A DNA stretch of 64,000 bases from Rhizobium sp. 007. GTDB taxonomy: Bacteria; Pseudomonadota; Alphaproteobacteria; Rhizobiales; Rhizobiaceae. A program made the translations under genes and the position numbers. Location of the stretch: NCBI RefSeq assembly GCF_015353075.1, contig NZ_CP064188.1:2046001-2110000 (forward strand), given 5' to 3'. Positions 44,268 to 54,143 of the stretch are shown piece after piece (positions within the stretch are counted from its first letter, which is position 1; each line of letters starts with the position of its first letter). Under the pieces are notes generated by a model, which saw nothing but the letters and a program-made list of their open reading frames with translations, was not told where the DNA came from and ran no database searches.

Positions 44268-45121
44268 TGACGGGCCTCGTGAACTTCGGCCGCCCTGCGA
44301 CGCGCCGCCAGCATTCCGTGTTTGGGAGCAAGGAAGAAGGCGGCAAGGAAGAGGAGGGTCTGCAGCACGACGATGATGCCGCCAGTTGCGCCGTCCAGGA
44401 AATAACTCGCATACGCACCGACGAAACTGGTCGCCGCGCCGATGACGACGGCGATCGCGAGCAGCCGGGGGAAGCGGTCCGTCAGCAGATAGGCAGTGGC
44501 GCCCGGGGTCACCACCATACAGATGACGAGGAAGGCACCTACCGTCTGAAGGGCGGCGACCGTCGATGCCGAAAGCAGCGTGAAGAACATGATCTTGAGC
44601 GCAGTGGGATTGAGGCCGATCGACCGGGCATGGGTCTCGTCGAAGAAGGTGACCATGAGATCCTTCCATTTGACGAGAAGGATGGCGAGCGAGACAAAAC
44701 CGATGACGGCGAGCTGGAGAGTGTCCTCCGGCGTGATGGCGAGAATGTTGCCGAGCACGATGGTCTGGACGTTCACCGAGGTCGGCGACAGGGACACCAT
44801 GAAGAGGCCGAGCCCGAAAAAGGAGGAGAAGATCAGGCCGATAATGGCGTCCTCTTTCAGCCTCGTACGCTGGTTGAGGAAGAGCATCGCGGCGGCCGCA
44901 AGGCCGCCGGAGAAGAATGCGCCGACCGAAAAGGGCAGGCCCAGCATATAGGCGCCGGCCACCCCGGGGACGATGGAATGGGAAAGCGCATCGCCGATCA
45001 GTGACCAGCCCTTGAGCATCAGGTAGCAGGATAAAAACGCGCAGACACCGCCGACCAGAGCCGACACCCACATGGCATTGAGCATGTATTCGTAGGTGAA
45101 AGGCGCGATGAGGAAGGCCAT
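44264..45121 (-). CDS. sitC: Manganese/iron ABC transporter permease SitC
   Basis: Second permease of the metal importer, 285 residues. GWSLIGDALSHSIVPGVAGAYMLGLPFSVGAFFSGG near residues 38-73 and LQTVGAFLVICMVVTPGATAYLLTDRF are the ABC-3 family marks. Its start and stop overlap the sitB stop and the sitD start. SitC and SitD form the heterodimeric channel in the inner membrane. Confidence 0.88.
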   Translation of the reverse strand: MAFLIAPFTYEYMLNAMWVSALVGGVCAFLSCYLMLKGWSLIGDALSHSIVPGVAGAYMLGLPFSVGAFFSGGLAAAAMLFLNQRTRLKEDAIIGLIFSSFFGLGLFMVSLSPTSVNVQTIVLGNILAITPEDTLQLAVIGFVSLAILLVKWKDLMVTFFDETHARSIGLNPTALKIMFFTLLSASTVAALQTVGAFLVICMVVTPGATAYLLTDRFPRLLAIAVVIGAATSFVGAYASYFLDGATGGIIVVLQTLLFLAAFFLAPKHGMLAARRRAAEVHEARQ

Positions 45122-46023
45122 CAGCGCGAGCCTCCATTACCCCGTGGCTCGTGCGCGACGAACCGGCCATCTTGCAGCACGAGCGGGCGTTCGTCGTCGG
45201 TCATCACATCGATCGGATGTGACTGGCCATCCTTAGCCTCGGCCAGCAAGAAGTGGCGCAGCACGCCGCCAAAGGCCTTTTCAAGATTTGCCTGCGTGAA
45301 AGTCTCGGCAGTCGTGCCATGGGCGAGCACTGTGCCTTTGACGAGCACGGTGCGGTCGCAGAATTCAGGCACCGAGCCGAGATTGTGCGTGGAAACCAGC
45401 ATGACCCGGCCCTCGTCGCGCAACTCGCGAAGCAACGCGATGATCTGGTCCTCGGTCTTTACGTCGACACCGGTGAAGGGCTCATCGAGCAGGATGACGC
45501 GGCCGTCCTGGGCGAGCGCACGGGCCAGGAAAACGCGCTTCTTCTGCCCGCCTGACAGCTCGCCGATCTGGCGTGTGCGGAAGTCGCTCATGTTGACGCG
45601 TGCGAGTGCCGATGACACAGCAGCGTGATCTGCCGCCTTCGGGATGCGCATCATGCCCATGTGGCCGTAGCGGCCCATCATGACAACGTCCTCGACCAGG
45701 ACTGGAAAATCCCAATCGACCTCCTCGCTTTGCGGCACGTAGGCGACGAGGTTCTTGCGGAGCGCCTCACCGACTGACATCCCGAGCACTCTTATGTCGC
45801 CCTTGGCGAGACGCACGAATCCCATGATCGACTTGAACAGCGTCGACTTGCCGGAGCCGTTGACCCCGACCAGTGCGGTGATCGTGCCCATCGGGATCTG
45901 GAAACTCGCATCCCAAAGCCCAGTATGGCCATTGCGATAGGTGACGGTGGCGCTTCTCACCGCAATGCCCGATCCCGCATCGAAAGACCCGGGACGGGCA
46001 AGATTGCTGAGCGGCTCATTCAT
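45121..46023 (-). CDS. sitB: Manganese/iron ABC transporter ATP-binding protein SitB
   Basis: ATPase of 300 residues that powers Mn/Fe uptake. Walker A is GVNGSGKST, the signature [15 protein letters not shown], Walker [13 protein letters not shown] and the switch His VSTHNL. The [26 protein letters not shown] stretch is characteristic of Mn/Zn importers. The C-terminal extension beyond residue 260 ([17 protein letters not shown]) is a little longer than usual. Overlaps both neighbours by a few bases. Confidence 0.9.
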   Translation of the reverse strand: MNEPLSNLARPGSFDAGSGIAVRSATVTYRNGHTGLWDASFQIPMGTITALVGVNGSGKSTLFKSIMGFVRLAKGDIRVLGMSVGEALRKNLVAYVPQSEEVDWDFPVLVEDVVMMGRYGHMGMMRIPKAADHAAVSSALARVNMSDFRTRQIGELSGGQKKRVFLARALAQDGRVILLDEPFTGVDVKTEDQIIALLRELRDEGRVMLVSTHNLGSVPEFCDRTVLVKGTVLAHGTTAETFTQANLEKAFGGVLRHFLLAEAKDGQSHPIDVMTDDERPLVLQDGRFVAHEPRGNGGSR

Positions 46024-46934
46024 TGCGACAGGCCCTCGACAAGGCCCTTTTCGACAGTATCGGAAGTTACGCGGAGCAGATCGATATAGGTCGGCACAGG
46101 CCCGTCCTCCTCGCTGAGGGAATCCACATAGAGCACGCCGCCGTAATGTACGCCGGTTTCGCGCGCCACCTGCCTGGCCGGCTTGTCGGACACCGTGCTC
46201 TCGCTGAAAACGGCAACGATCTTGTTGGCATCGATGGCATCGATCACCTTGCGGACCTGTTGTGGTGTTCCCTGCTGGTCGGCATTGATCGGCCAGAGAT
46301 AGAGTTCCTTCAGGCCAAAGTCACGGGCGAGGTAGGAAAAGGCGCCCTCGCTCGACACCAGCCAGCGCTTATCCTCGGGAATCTGCGCAAGCTTTTCTCG
46401 GATCGGCGTAATGGTCGCCTCGATTTTCTCTTTATAGGCGGCAGCGTTGGCCTCGTAGGCCGCGGCGTTCTTTGGATCGTACTTGACGAAGGCATCGCGG
46501 ATGTTGTCGACATAGATCAGGGCATTCTTCGGCGACATCCAGGCATGCGGGTTGGGCTTGCCGGTATATGGTCCTTCGGAAATGCTCATCGGTTGAACGC
46601 CTTCCGAGACGACGACACCTGGAACGTCACGGAGGTTGACGAAAAACTTTTCGAACCAGCGCTCGAGATTAAGGCCGTTCCAGAGGATAAGTTGAGCGCC
46701 CTGCGCCCTTTGTATGTCACCGGGTGTCGGCGAATAATTGTGGATTTCCGCACCCGGTTTGGTGATCGATTCCACGATGGCGGCATCGCCCGCCACGTTC
46801 TTGGCCATGTCGGCGATGACCGTAAATGTCGTCACCGCCTTGAACTTCTCCTGAGCCGCTGCCGGCATCGCTGCGACCGCCACGATTGCTGCCGCGATCA
46901 GTCCGGCCAACAAGCGCCCTACCCGTTTCAACAT
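46020..46934 (-). CDS. sitA: Manganese/iron ABC transporter substrate-binding protein SitA
   Basis: Periplasmic metal-binding protein of 304 residues, cluster A-I fold with a long backbone helix. The signal peptide ends near MPAAAQ. Metal-binding residues are in [11 protein letters not shown] (His), [14 protein letters not shown] (His), [16 protein letters not shown] (Glu) and [11 protein letters not shown] (Asp). The His-Glu-Asp set without a His-rich loop favours Mn/Fe over Zn. First gene of sitABCD; candidate Mur sites lie just upstream. Confidence 0.9.
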   Translation of the reverse strand: MLKRVGRLLAGLIAAAIVAVAAMPAAAQEKFKAVTTFTVIADMAKNVAGDAAIVESITKPGAEIHNYSPTPGDIQRAQGAQLILWNGLNLERWFEKFFVNLRDVPGVVVSEGVQPMSISEGPYTGKPNPHAWMSPKNALIYVDNIRDAFVKYDPKNAAAYEANAAAYKEKIEATITPIREKLAQIPEDKRWLVSSEGAFSYLARDFGLKELYLWPINADQQGTPQQVRKVIDAIDANKIVAVFSESTVSDKPARQVARETGVHYGGVLYVDSLSEEDGPVPTYIDLLRVTSDTVEKGLVEGLSQ

Positions 46935-46949
46935 GCCGATGCTCCTTGC

Positions 46950-47015
46950 TGCGAATGATTTGCATATGCAGTCTTATGGAAAGGCCTCCATCTTTGCAAG
47001 TGCGACTTATTCGCA
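46950..47015. promoter_or_regulatory. Two inverted repeats upstream of sitA, candidate Mur sites
   Basis: TGCGAAT-G-ATTTGCA (46950-46964) and TGCGA-CTTAT-TCGCA (47001-47015) flank the expected sitA promoter, 16 and 67 bases before the ATG. Rhizobial sit operons are repressed by Mur, a Mn-responsive Fur relative, at TGC..AT..GCA palindromes. The match is from memory and unscored. Confidence 0.45.
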
Positions 47016-47191
47016 ATTATGAAAGCTTCGTGAAATTTGATCTGCGAGCCTGAATGGGACGGCGGCATCTACCATGGCGCTGCCACCCGATTATCCGGAA
47101 AAATTTCGAACCCTGGCCTGTCGGATTGCGCAAGGGACCTTCGTCTTATCATCAGCATTGGCGAAACGCACGCGATAGAGAGGAAAGACCC

Positions 47192-48055
47192 ATGTTCCGC
47201 ACGGCCCTGATTGCAGCAGCCCTGTTTGTCACCAGCTCCCTCCTTGCCGAGGCCCAACCGGCGGGCAACCGCGTTAAGGTCAACGGCATGCAGATCTATT
47301 ACGAAGTGTCCGGCGATGGCGATGCGTTGGTCGTGCTGCACGGCGCCTATATGAACATCCCCTCCATGGGAACAATTGTCCCGAAGCTCGCCAAAACCCA
47401 TAAGGTCTACGCGCTCGAACTTCAGGGGCACGGCCGCACCACCGACATCGACCGGCCGATCACCTATCCCAACCTGGCCGACGACGTGGCGGCCTTTATG
47501 GACGCGGTCGGGCTCAAGAAGGCCGATATATTCGGCTACTCCATGGGTGCGGCCGCCGGGCTGCAAGTTGCCATCCGCCATCCCGAAAAGGTGAACAAGC
47601 TGATCGCAGCCTCCGTCGCTTATGATGCTGAGGGCTGGCAGCCGGAGTTCAGGGCCTTCATCCCGCAAATGACGGTGGAAATGTTTGTCGGCATGCCGTT
47701 TGCTAAGGACTATCGCAAGCTTGCCGCCAATCCCGACGGTTTTCCCGCCCTGGTCAAGAAGCTGATCGCGCTCGAAGACGAGCCGATGGCATGGGAAGCG
47801 GACGTCAAGGCGATGAAAACACCGGTGCTGATCGTCACTGGCGACGCCGACGTTGCGACCCTCGAACATTCCGTTGCCATGTTCCGGCTGCTCGGCGGCG
47901 GCACTATGGGCGACATGGGCAAGCCGCTGCCGGCATCGCGCCTCGCCGTCATGCCGGCGACGTCACACACGGCTGTCATCAACCAGCCCGAGCTCCTGCA
48001 CGCCTTCATCGAGCCCTTCCTGAAGGGCGAGACGCCGAAGGGCATGTTCGAGTAG
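47192..48055 (+). CDS. Exported alpha/beta hydrolase
   Basis: Serine hydrolase of 287 residues. The ATG at 47192 follows GAGAGGAAAG and starts a signal peptide (MFRTALIAAALFVTSSLLAEA), so the enzyme should be periplasmic. The oxyanion region is LVVLHGAYMN, the nucleophile elbow FGYSMGAAAG (Ser near residue 126), the acid in VIVTGDADV and the His in PATSHTAV. No partner gene suggests a substrate; it is divergent from sitA. Confidence 0.85.
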   Translation: MFRTALIAAALFVTSSLLAEAQPAGNRVKVNGMQIYYEVSGDGDALVVLHGAYMNIPSMGTIVPKLAKTHKVYALELQGHGRTTDIDRPITYPNLADDVAAFMDAVGLKKADIFGYSMGAAAGLQVAIRHPEKVNKLIAASVAYDAEGWQPEFRAFIPQMTVEMFVGMPFAKDYRKLAANPDGFPALVKKLIALEDEPMAWEADVKAMKTPVLIVTGDADVATLEHSVAMFRLLGGGTMGDMGKPLPASRLAVMPATSHTAVINQPELLHAFIEPFLKGETPKGMFE

Positions 48056-48496
48056 CCTACGTATCGCTGCCAGTCGTAAGCGAATATCACAGCCAGTCGT
48101 GAACATGCATGTCAGCCAGAACGAAGGCCCACCATCGTGAGCCTTCGCATCCCGCCTGGCAGCGGACAGATTTTTTCGCGGTTAACGAAAGGAGGCTTGA
48201 TGAACCCGCATCAGAAACCGCTGAGATCAAAGCAGCTCAACAAAAAGCCGATGTTTCACCGGCATTGCGAACCGGCCTGTTCGGCCCTGCTGCGCTCACC
48301 GATAGATATCGGCCACCCTGTCGCGCGATTTCATCGCCTTCGAATATACGACGGGCGATCTGAAAACCGGCATGACATCGTCGAGGGACCTTGCTGAAAC
48401 CACGCTCAGGAAAGGGTCCTCTGCCATCCGGCATGGAAATCGACCTCATCGCCGTAAAGGAAAAGCGCTGGAGATTCTTAAGACCAGGATCTCAGA
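48056..48496. other. Intergenic stretch with no recognised gene
   Basis: About 440 bases between the convergent hydrolase and GGDEF-EAL genes. Short open frames are present on both strands but none has a fitting start with a recognisable protein. No clear terminator hairpin was found. Confidence 0.4.
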
Positions 48497-50500
48497 TCAG
48501 GAGGCTTGCGCGCTGTAGGCCAGGTCATCATCGGGCGTGGTCACCTCCACGGGTCGGCGCGCAAATTCCGAGGCTGGAACGGGTCGTCCCACGTAGAATC
48601 CCTGAACATCGTCAATTCGGCATTCCCGCATCAGCTCGAGCTGTTCTTCCGTTTCGACGCCTTCTACGAGAATGCGATGCCCACGATTGCGGATGAGCCG
48701 GATTATATCGCGCAGCATGGATCTTCCACGCGCAGTATCGCTGTCGTGAAGGAAGGATCGATCAATCTTGACGGTGTCGAAGTCGATCAGGCGAAGCCAG
48801 GAAAGACCCGCGAAGCCGGTGCCAAAGTCGTCCAGCCAAATCTTGATGCCAAGCGCTTTCAGGTCGCTAATGCAACGGATAACATCCGAATGCATTTCCA
48901 GTTCAAGCCCCTCGGTTATTTCGAACGCGATCCTTGCGCCCATCACGCCGGTCTCGGAAAGGACGGCGGCGACGCAGGAGGCAAAACCAGGTGCTCTCAA
49001 CTGGATCGGCGAAACATTCACGCTCACCAGTTCGATATGATTTGCAGCCAGCAGTTCCCTGCAAACGGTGCGCAGCGCCCAATAGCCAAGTTCCATTATC
49101 GCACCGGATCGCTCGGCTACCGGGATGAAGAGACTTGGCGGCGCTGCAGTGCCGTCAGGCATGCTCAGTCGCATGAGAGCCTCGACCGCATGCACGTTGC
49201 CACTTTCGACCTCTTGAATCGGCTGATAGACAAGGGAGACGAGCTCCTGAGCCACGGCAACCTTCAAAAGTGCGGCTATGTGCGCCGTTTCGTCACCGCT
49301 TTGAGGATCGTTCGGATCGAAAAGTTCTGCGCAATTGCGGCCGTTTGCTTTCGCCGAGTAAAGAGCGCGATCCGCTTCGTTGATGATTTTCTCAAGTTTC
49401 GAACCAGATTCTGGTCTTGTGACTGCCGCCCCAACGCTGACTGTCACCACCGGCACCCCGTCGAGACGCTGCCCGTGCGCAATTTTAAGGTCTTCGACGG
49501 TTCGACGGAGTTTTTCAGCGAGATCCGCAGCCTCCACGTCGTTGCGCAGCGCAGCGATTACGATGAATTCCTCGCCGCCGTAACGCCCAATCGTCGCCCC
49601 TATAGACGCCACAGCGTCGTCAAGTGCCGTCGCCACAGCGATGAGGCATCTGTCCCCCTCCTGATGACCATAGAAGTCATTATATTTTTTGAAGAAATCG
49701 ACATCGATCAGAAACGTGGCAAATTCGATCCCCTGCGTTTGCCATTTCTCCCAAAAGTCACGCAACTTTTGGTCGACGGCCCTTCGATTTTCCAATCCGG
49801 TCAATGGGTCGGTATTCGATAGCCTGAGAAGTGCTTTTCCCCGCTCCGAGGCTTCCTGGTGCTGGAGGTCCGCCTCATGCGCGTTGAGGAAGACGTTGAA
49901 GCGTTCCTTGTTAAGCTTCCAATTCACATAGGACGTGAATGTGAAACACGACAAGTAGAACGTCACGAAGGCGAGATCGTAGGAAGGCCCGGGACTGAAG
50001 ACTGCAAGCGATGCAAGGAAAATCGCCAGCACCAGGCTCGATGCGATAACCGATAATGCAAAGCGAAAGCTGAAGAAGAGGTTCGCGCCCATCATGAAGA
50101 TCGCGCCGAACACCATATAGTAGGACAGACTTTCAACTCTTGTCGTCAACAGCGTCGGAATGACCCACCCCGCATAGCCCAGGACCAAGGCGGCCGCGCA
50201 TGTCAGATCGAGGTAGTTGGTACGAACGCCTCGCCGAAGTTGAACTTCAAGCACGAGCAAGGCTCCGAGCCCGACGATCACCCGCGCGATTATGGTGAAC
50301 ATCGCCACATCCGGAACAAGGAGCAGGTCGGTCACGAAGAACATCAGATAGACCGTGACTGCCAACCAAAGGCCAGCGCGGGTCGACGTTCTACGACGCT
50401 GATCGCCCTGTTCGAGATAGAGAGCGCGCAGATCGCAGGACTGATAAGCCTTTTCCTGCGCAATGAGCGTTGTCTCGACTTCTGCCAGCGTGTGCCTCAT
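48497..50500 (-). CDS. Membrane-bound GGDEF-EAL cyclic-di-GMP protein
   Basis: About 667 residues from the start chosen at 50500 (MRHTLAEVETTLIAQEKAYQ); ATGs at 50521 and 50662 are alternatives, none with a strong ribosome site. Five or six membrane segments occupy roughly residues 40-200. The GGDEF domain has RYGGEEF, an active diguanylate cyclase signature. The EAL domain has HAVEALMRL, DDFGTG, VKIDRSFL and EGVETEEQ, the residues needed for phosphodiesterase activity. Both activities look possible. The divergent methyltransferase gene suggests shared control of a surface or signalling trait. Confidence 0.87.
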   Translation of the reverse strand: MRHTLAEVETTLIAQEKAYQSCDLRALYLEQGDQRRRTSTRAGLWLAVTVYLMFFVTDLLLVPDVAMFTIIARVIVGLGALLVLEVQLRRGVRTNYLDLTCAAALVLGYAGWVIPTLLTTRVESLSYYMVFGAIFMMGANLFFSFRFALSVIASSLVLAIFLASLAVFSPGPSYDLAFVTFYLSCFTFTSYVNWKLNKERFNVFLNAHEADLQHQEASERGKALLRLSNTDPLTGLENRRAVDQKLRDFWEKWQTQGIEFATFLIDVDFFKKYNDFYGHQEGDRCLIAVATALDDAVASIGATIGRYGGEEFIVIAALRNDVEAADLAEKLRRTVEDLKIAHGQRLDGVPVVTVSVGAAVTRPESGSKLEKIINEADRALYSAKANGRNCAELFDPNDPQSGDETAHIAALLKVAVAQELVSLVYQPIQEVESGNVHAVEALMRLSMPDGTAAPPSLFIPVAERSGAIMELGYWALRTVCRELLAANHIELVSVNVSPIQLRAPGFASCVAAVLSETGVMGARIAFEITEGLELEMHSDVIRCISDLKALGIKIWLDDFGTGFAGLSWLRLIDFDTVKIDRSFLHDSDTARGRSMLRDIIRLIRNRGHRILVEGVETEEQLELMRECRIDDVQGFYVGRPVPASEFARRPVEVTTPDDDLAYSAQAS

Positions 50501-50759
50501 GCACGGTTCACCCGAACTCATCGAAAGGTTTCCGTCCGCTTCCGCGTCGTCGAAACAATTTGCGGTCATTGCAGATGGCACGGCCAAGGTTGTCGCGACG
50601 ATAGTTATTGTCGATGAAGTTTTGGTTAAGCCCCATGCCCGCACAAGGTTGCCGGGTGACAATGGGTTACCAATTTTCCGCTATTGCGCCATTTATTAAA
50701 CTCTAGCGCGAGGCAATTTCTTTTTCTATAGTTAGCTTAGTATTAACGGAAACAACAAA

Positions 50760-51797
50760 GTGAACCGATTTCAGACAGCTCTCGACGGAGTTAGCCTCGT
50801 CACCCCTGATCTCATCGCGGGGAGTTCAAAATCATCAGACAGCGCGTATCTGCAAGAACGCTTTATTGAAGGGCGTGCAGAACTGGCCGTTTTGCTCGCC
50901 TTAAGCGAGCAGCAATTCCAGAACCGCTTGCCGGCGGCAGAAATCGTCCGCGATCTGACGACGCGGCTGAGTGACCTGAGGCAAAAGCTGCCTTCCTCCG
51001 TCTGGCAGCGCCTCACGCCGATTGCGCGCGAACATCCCGTCGCTGCCTATCTTCTTGAAGATCCCCTGACCCGCTGGTCCTTCGAAAAACCTCGCGGCTA
51101 CTCGGGCGACGCTCAACTTCTCGACTTCATTTACGAGCATCCGAGCATGAACCCGGCGATCGAAAAGGCTTCCGCTCTGGGACGGGATCTTTATGCATAC
51201 ACAAAGCAAGCTTCGTCATCTGTCGCTGTGCGCGAAAGGCGGAACCTTCTGACCGCAAAGGTGGACGCCATCGCATCTGGTCGGCCGGGCGACACCGAGA
51301 TCCTGACGATCGCCGCTGGACATCTGAGGGAAGCGGACCAGTCGCAAGCCTTGCAGGGCGGCGCGATCAGTCGCTGGGTGGCGCTCGACCAAGACCCGCT
51401 CAGTGTCGGATCAGTGGCGCGCGACTTTGCCGGAAGTCCGGTCGAGGCCATCAATGGCTCCGTACGCACGCTCTTGTCACGTTCTCAGCAACTGGGGCGT
51501 TTTGACTTTATCTACGCGGCCGGCCTCTACGACTACCTTGCGCACAATGTGGCAGTGAAGCTTACTGAACGTTGCCTGCAGATGCTCAAGCCCGGCGGTC
51601 AATTTCTGTTCGCCAACTTCGCGCGCGACATACACGTCGAGGGATATATGGAAACGTTCATGAACTGGGCTCTTCTATGGCGCTCTCAATCGGAGATGTG
51701 GTCGATTATAGGGGGCCTTCCAAATCAGGATCGGTTTGAAGCAAAGGTGGAGTTCGGCGAAAACAGGAACGTCCTCTACGCGATCCTGCAGACCTGA
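50760..51797 (+). CDS. SAM-dependent methyltransferase, 3-OH PAME synthase-like
   Basis: Class I methyltransferase of 345 residues with a GTG start; no ATG fits. An N-terminal helical region (about residues 1-130) ends in DPLTRWSFEKPRGYSGDAQLLDFIYEHP, a motif of proteins annotated as extracellular factor 3-hydroxypalmitate methyl ester synthases (PhcB-type) in rhizobia and Ralstonia. The SAM domain follows: EILTIAAGHLRE, VALDQDP, and FDFIYAAGLYDYL, with LKPGGQFLFANFA. If the assignment holds, it would make a fatty-acid methyl ester signal. It faces the cyclic-di-GMP gene across a 259-base promoter region. Confidence 0.75.
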   Translation: MNRFQTALDGVSLVTPDLIAGSSKSSDSAYLQERFIEGRAELAVLLALSEQQFQNRLPAAEIVRDLTTRLSDLRQKLPSSVWQRLTPIAREHPVAAYLLEDPLTRWSFEKPRGYSGDAQLLDFIYEHPSMNPAIEKASALGRDLYAYTKQASSSVAVRERRNLLTAKVDAIASGRPGDTEILTIAAGHLREADQSQALQGGAISRWVALDQDPLSVGSVARDFAGSPVEAINGSVRTLLSRSQQLGRFDFIYAAGLYDYLAHNVAVKLTERCLQMLKPGGQFLFANFARDIHVEGYMETFMNWALLWRSQSEMWSIIGGLPNQDRFEAKVEFGENRNVLYAILQT

Positions 51798-51881
51798 AGT
51801 TCGATGCTGATGCGGGCCGCCTGAGACATAGATCGCCTCGACCGGCTCTTACCGGAACGGCGGTCGTGAAGAGGCAGCAAC

Positions 51882-51905
51882 AGCGCCGCGCCTTTGCGCG
51901 GCGCT
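51882..51905. terminator. GC hairpin between convergent genes
   Basis: AGCGCCGCGC pairs perfectly with GCGCGGCGCT (10 pairs) around the loop CTTT, between the methyltransferase gene and the last gene of the ectoine operon. No T run follows. Confidence 0.6.
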
Positions 51906-51923
51906 TGAACCATCTGTGCAGGT

Positions 51924-52925
51924 TCAAACCGCCAGGACCGCGGCACAATCGCCAGGTTTTATCAGTCCCGGAAAATGCCGCGCAGCGAGGATGCCGGTCA
52001 TTCTTGAGCGGAGCTCGACCGGAAGACTGCCGGTTCTTCCGACCGGATGGATGCGAGCCACAACCTCACCCTTTTTCACGGGCTGGCCGAGGTCGACTGC
52101 AAATTCGACGAGCCCGGCTTCCTCTGCGAAGAGGAAGCAGTCTCCATCTGGCATGTCGAGCCATTGGGTGGGCTGCTCTTCGACGACACCCTCAACGATG
52201 CCGGCATGCGTTAGAACGTTCATCACCCCGCGTTTGGCAATAGCCGCGCTTTTCGCCGTCGCCGTCCCGCCGCCGCCAAGCTCGGTGGTGATGAAGATCT
52301 TGCCCATCTCCTCGGCGGCCGTGTCGTACATGCCGACGGCGTCGATCTCCAGCATTTTCATCGAGTAGGGCGCGCCGAACGCCTGCACGAACTCGAAACC
52401 CTTCGCCTCCTGTTTCTTGTCTGGAAGAATGTGGGCGGCGCAGAAGGGCAGAAAATCGAGTGTCCTGCCGCCCGAATGGAAATCGAGCACGATATCGGCA
52501 AGCGGCAGAAGGACCCGCTGGAAATAATCGGCGATCTTCTGTGTGACCGTGCCATCCGGCCTGCCCGGAAAGCTGCGGTTCATATTGCCCTTGTCGATCG
52601 GCGAGGTTCTGGTCTGCGACAGGAACGCCGGATAGTTCATGGCGGGCACGATGATGACGCGGCCTTTGACCTGTTCTGCCCGAAGCGTGCGGGCAAGATC
52701 GAAGAGTGCGATCGGCCCTTCATATTCATCGCCGTGATTGCCGCCTGTCAAAAGAGCGGTCTGGCCGCGGCCGTTTCTTATGACGGTGATCGGGATCATG
52801 ACCGATCCCCATGCGGAATCATCGCGGCTGTAGGGCAGCCGCAAGAACCCATGCTGAACGCCGTCCGCCTCGAAATCGACCGTCGCACTGATCGGCGATG
52901 GGCGCATTATTGTATCGCTCATCAT
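51924..52925 (-). CDS. eutE: N-acetyl-2,4-diaminobutyrate deacetylase (EutE/DoeB)
   Basis: Zinc deacetylase of the succinylglutamate desuccinylase/aspartoacylase family, 333 residues. It removes the acetyl group from N-acetyl-2,4-diaminobutyrate produced by ectoine hydrolase. Zinc motifs are GGNHGDEYEG (His and Glu, near residues 61-70) and DFHSGGRTLDF (His). The Arg/Asn pair NMNRSFPG also fits the family. Last gene of the ectoine operon, 4 bases after eutD. Confidence 0.9.
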   Translation of the reverse strand: MMSDTIMRPSPISATVDFEADGVQHGFLRLPYSRDDSAWGSVMIPITVIRNGRGQTALLTGGNHGDEYEGPIALFDLARTLRAEQVKGRVIIVPAMNYPAFLSQTRTSPIDKGNMNRSFPGRPDGTVTQKIADYFQRVLLPLADIVLDFHSGGRTLDFLPFCAAHILPDKKQEAKGFEFVQAFGAPYSMKMLEIDAVGMYDTAAEEMGKIFITTELGGGGTATAKSAAIAKRGVMNVLTHAGIVEGVVEEQPTQWLDMPDGDCFLFAEEAGLVEFAVDLGQPVKKGEVVARIHPVGRTGSLPVELRSRMTGILAARHFPGLIKPGDCAAVLAV

Positions 52926-52929
52926 CCCA

Positions 52930-54111
52930 TCAGTCCTTGACCATCAACTTTCGCGGCACGTTGGCGAGGCACTCGACGCCAGTCTTCGTGATCAGAATGC
53001 TTTCGGTCGTCTCGAAGCCCATGTCTTCGAGCCACAGACCTGTCATGAAATGGAAGGTCATGCCGGGTTTCAATTCCGTCTTGTCGCCGGGACGCAGGCT
53101 CATGGTCCGCTCGCCCCAATCCGGCGGATAGGAAAGCCCGATCGGATAACCGGTACGATTGTCCTTCACGATCCCGTATTTTTTCAGGACCGCAAAGAAG
53201 GCATTGGCGATGTCTTCGCAGGTATTGCCGGGCTTTGCGACGGCAAGGCCGGCTTCCATGCCTTCGAGCGTTGCTTTTTCCGCATCGAGAAAAGCCTGCG
53301 TCGGCTTGCCGAGGAAAACCGTGCGCGAAAGCGGCAGATGGTAGCGATTATAGCAGCCGGCGATCTCGAAGAAGGTTCCCTCGCCCCGTTTCAACGGCCG
53401 GTCATCCCAGGTGAGATGCGGGGCAGAGGCCTCCACGCCCGACGGCAGCAAAGGCACGATGGCCGGGTAATCCCCACCGATCCCGTCGACGCCTCTTGTC
53501 CCCGCATCATAGATCTCCGCGACGAGATCGCATTTGCGCATGCCGACCTCGATCTTGTCGAAGATGCGCTGATGCATGGCTTCGACAATGCGGGCGGCAT
53601 TGCGCATATATTTGACTTCTGTCTCGCTCTTGACGGCGCGCTGCCAGTTGACGAGCGCCGTCGCGTCGACGAAACGGGCATTCGGCAGATGCTTTTGCAG
53701 CGAAGCGAAGGCTGCCGCCGAAAACCAGTAATTGTCCATCTCGACGCCGATCGAAATCTTACTGTGGCCGCGGTCCGTCAAAATGCCGGAGAGGTAATCC
53801 ATCGGGTGCCGCTCGGTCGACTGCACGTAGTGATCGGGATAGCCGATGATGTTTTCGTGTTTCAGGTAGGCGGTGAGCTTCGCGCCATTGGCGTCCTGCC
53901 CGCGGCCGAACCAGATCGGTTCGCCGGACGGCGGCACGATCACGGCCTGATGCACATAGAAGGACCAGCCGTCGTAGCCGGTCAGCCAGGCCATGTTCGA
54001 TGGATCGCTGACGATCAACAATTCGATGCCCTTGGCTTCCATCGCCTTTCGGGTCTTGTCGAGGCGGGCGCCGTATTCCTCGCGCGAAAATTTGAGTTTA
54101 GGCTCACTCAT
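52930..54111 (-). CDS. eutD: Ectoine hydrolase (EutD/DoeA), M24 peptidase fold
   Basis: Opens the ectoine ring to N-acetyl-2,4-diaminobutyrate; 393 residues, pita-bread creatinase/prolidase fold. The N-terminal domain has SDPSNMAWLTGYDGWSFYVHQAV (residues 34-56) and the C-terminal domain VKSETEVKYMRNAARIVEAMH, HLTWDDRPLKRGEGTFFEIAG and MTFHFMTGLW. The metal ligands of true M24 peptidases are mostly replaced, as in DoeA. It lies between eutC and eutE, as in the S. meliloti cluster. Confidence 0.9.
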   Translation of the reverse strand: MSEPKLKFSREEYGARLDKTRKAMEAKGIELLIVSDPSNMAWLTGYDGWSFYVHQAVIVPPSGEPIWFGRGQDANGAKLTAYLKHENIIGYPDHYVQSTERHPMDYLSGILTDRGHSKISIGVEMDNYWFSAAAFASLQKHLPNARFVDATALVNWQRAVKSETEVKYMRNAARIVEAMHQRIFDKIEVGMRKCDLVAEIYDAGTRGVDGIGGDYPAIVPLLPSGVEASAPHLTWDDRPLKRGEGTFFEIAGCYNRYHLPLSRTVFLGKPTQAFLDAEKATLEGMEAGLAVAKPGNTCEDIANAFFAVLKKYGIVKDNRTGYPIGLSYPPDWGERTMSLRPGDKTELKPGMTFHFMTGLWLEDMGFETTESILITKTGVECLANVPRKLMVKD

Positions 54112-54143
54112 GGTCTTTTCTCCCTTGTCCGGTGCCGCACCGG

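Noticed and set aside
43428..45170. 580-residue open frame covering sitD and antisense-phase sitC
   Set aside because: Only the part from 44267 on is SitD-like. The upstream part is sitC in another phase, kept open by high GC.
48109..48397. Two short plus-strand frames downstream of the alpha/beta hydrolase
   Set aside because: No fitting ribosome site and no recognisable sequence; composition is like shifted non-coding DNA.
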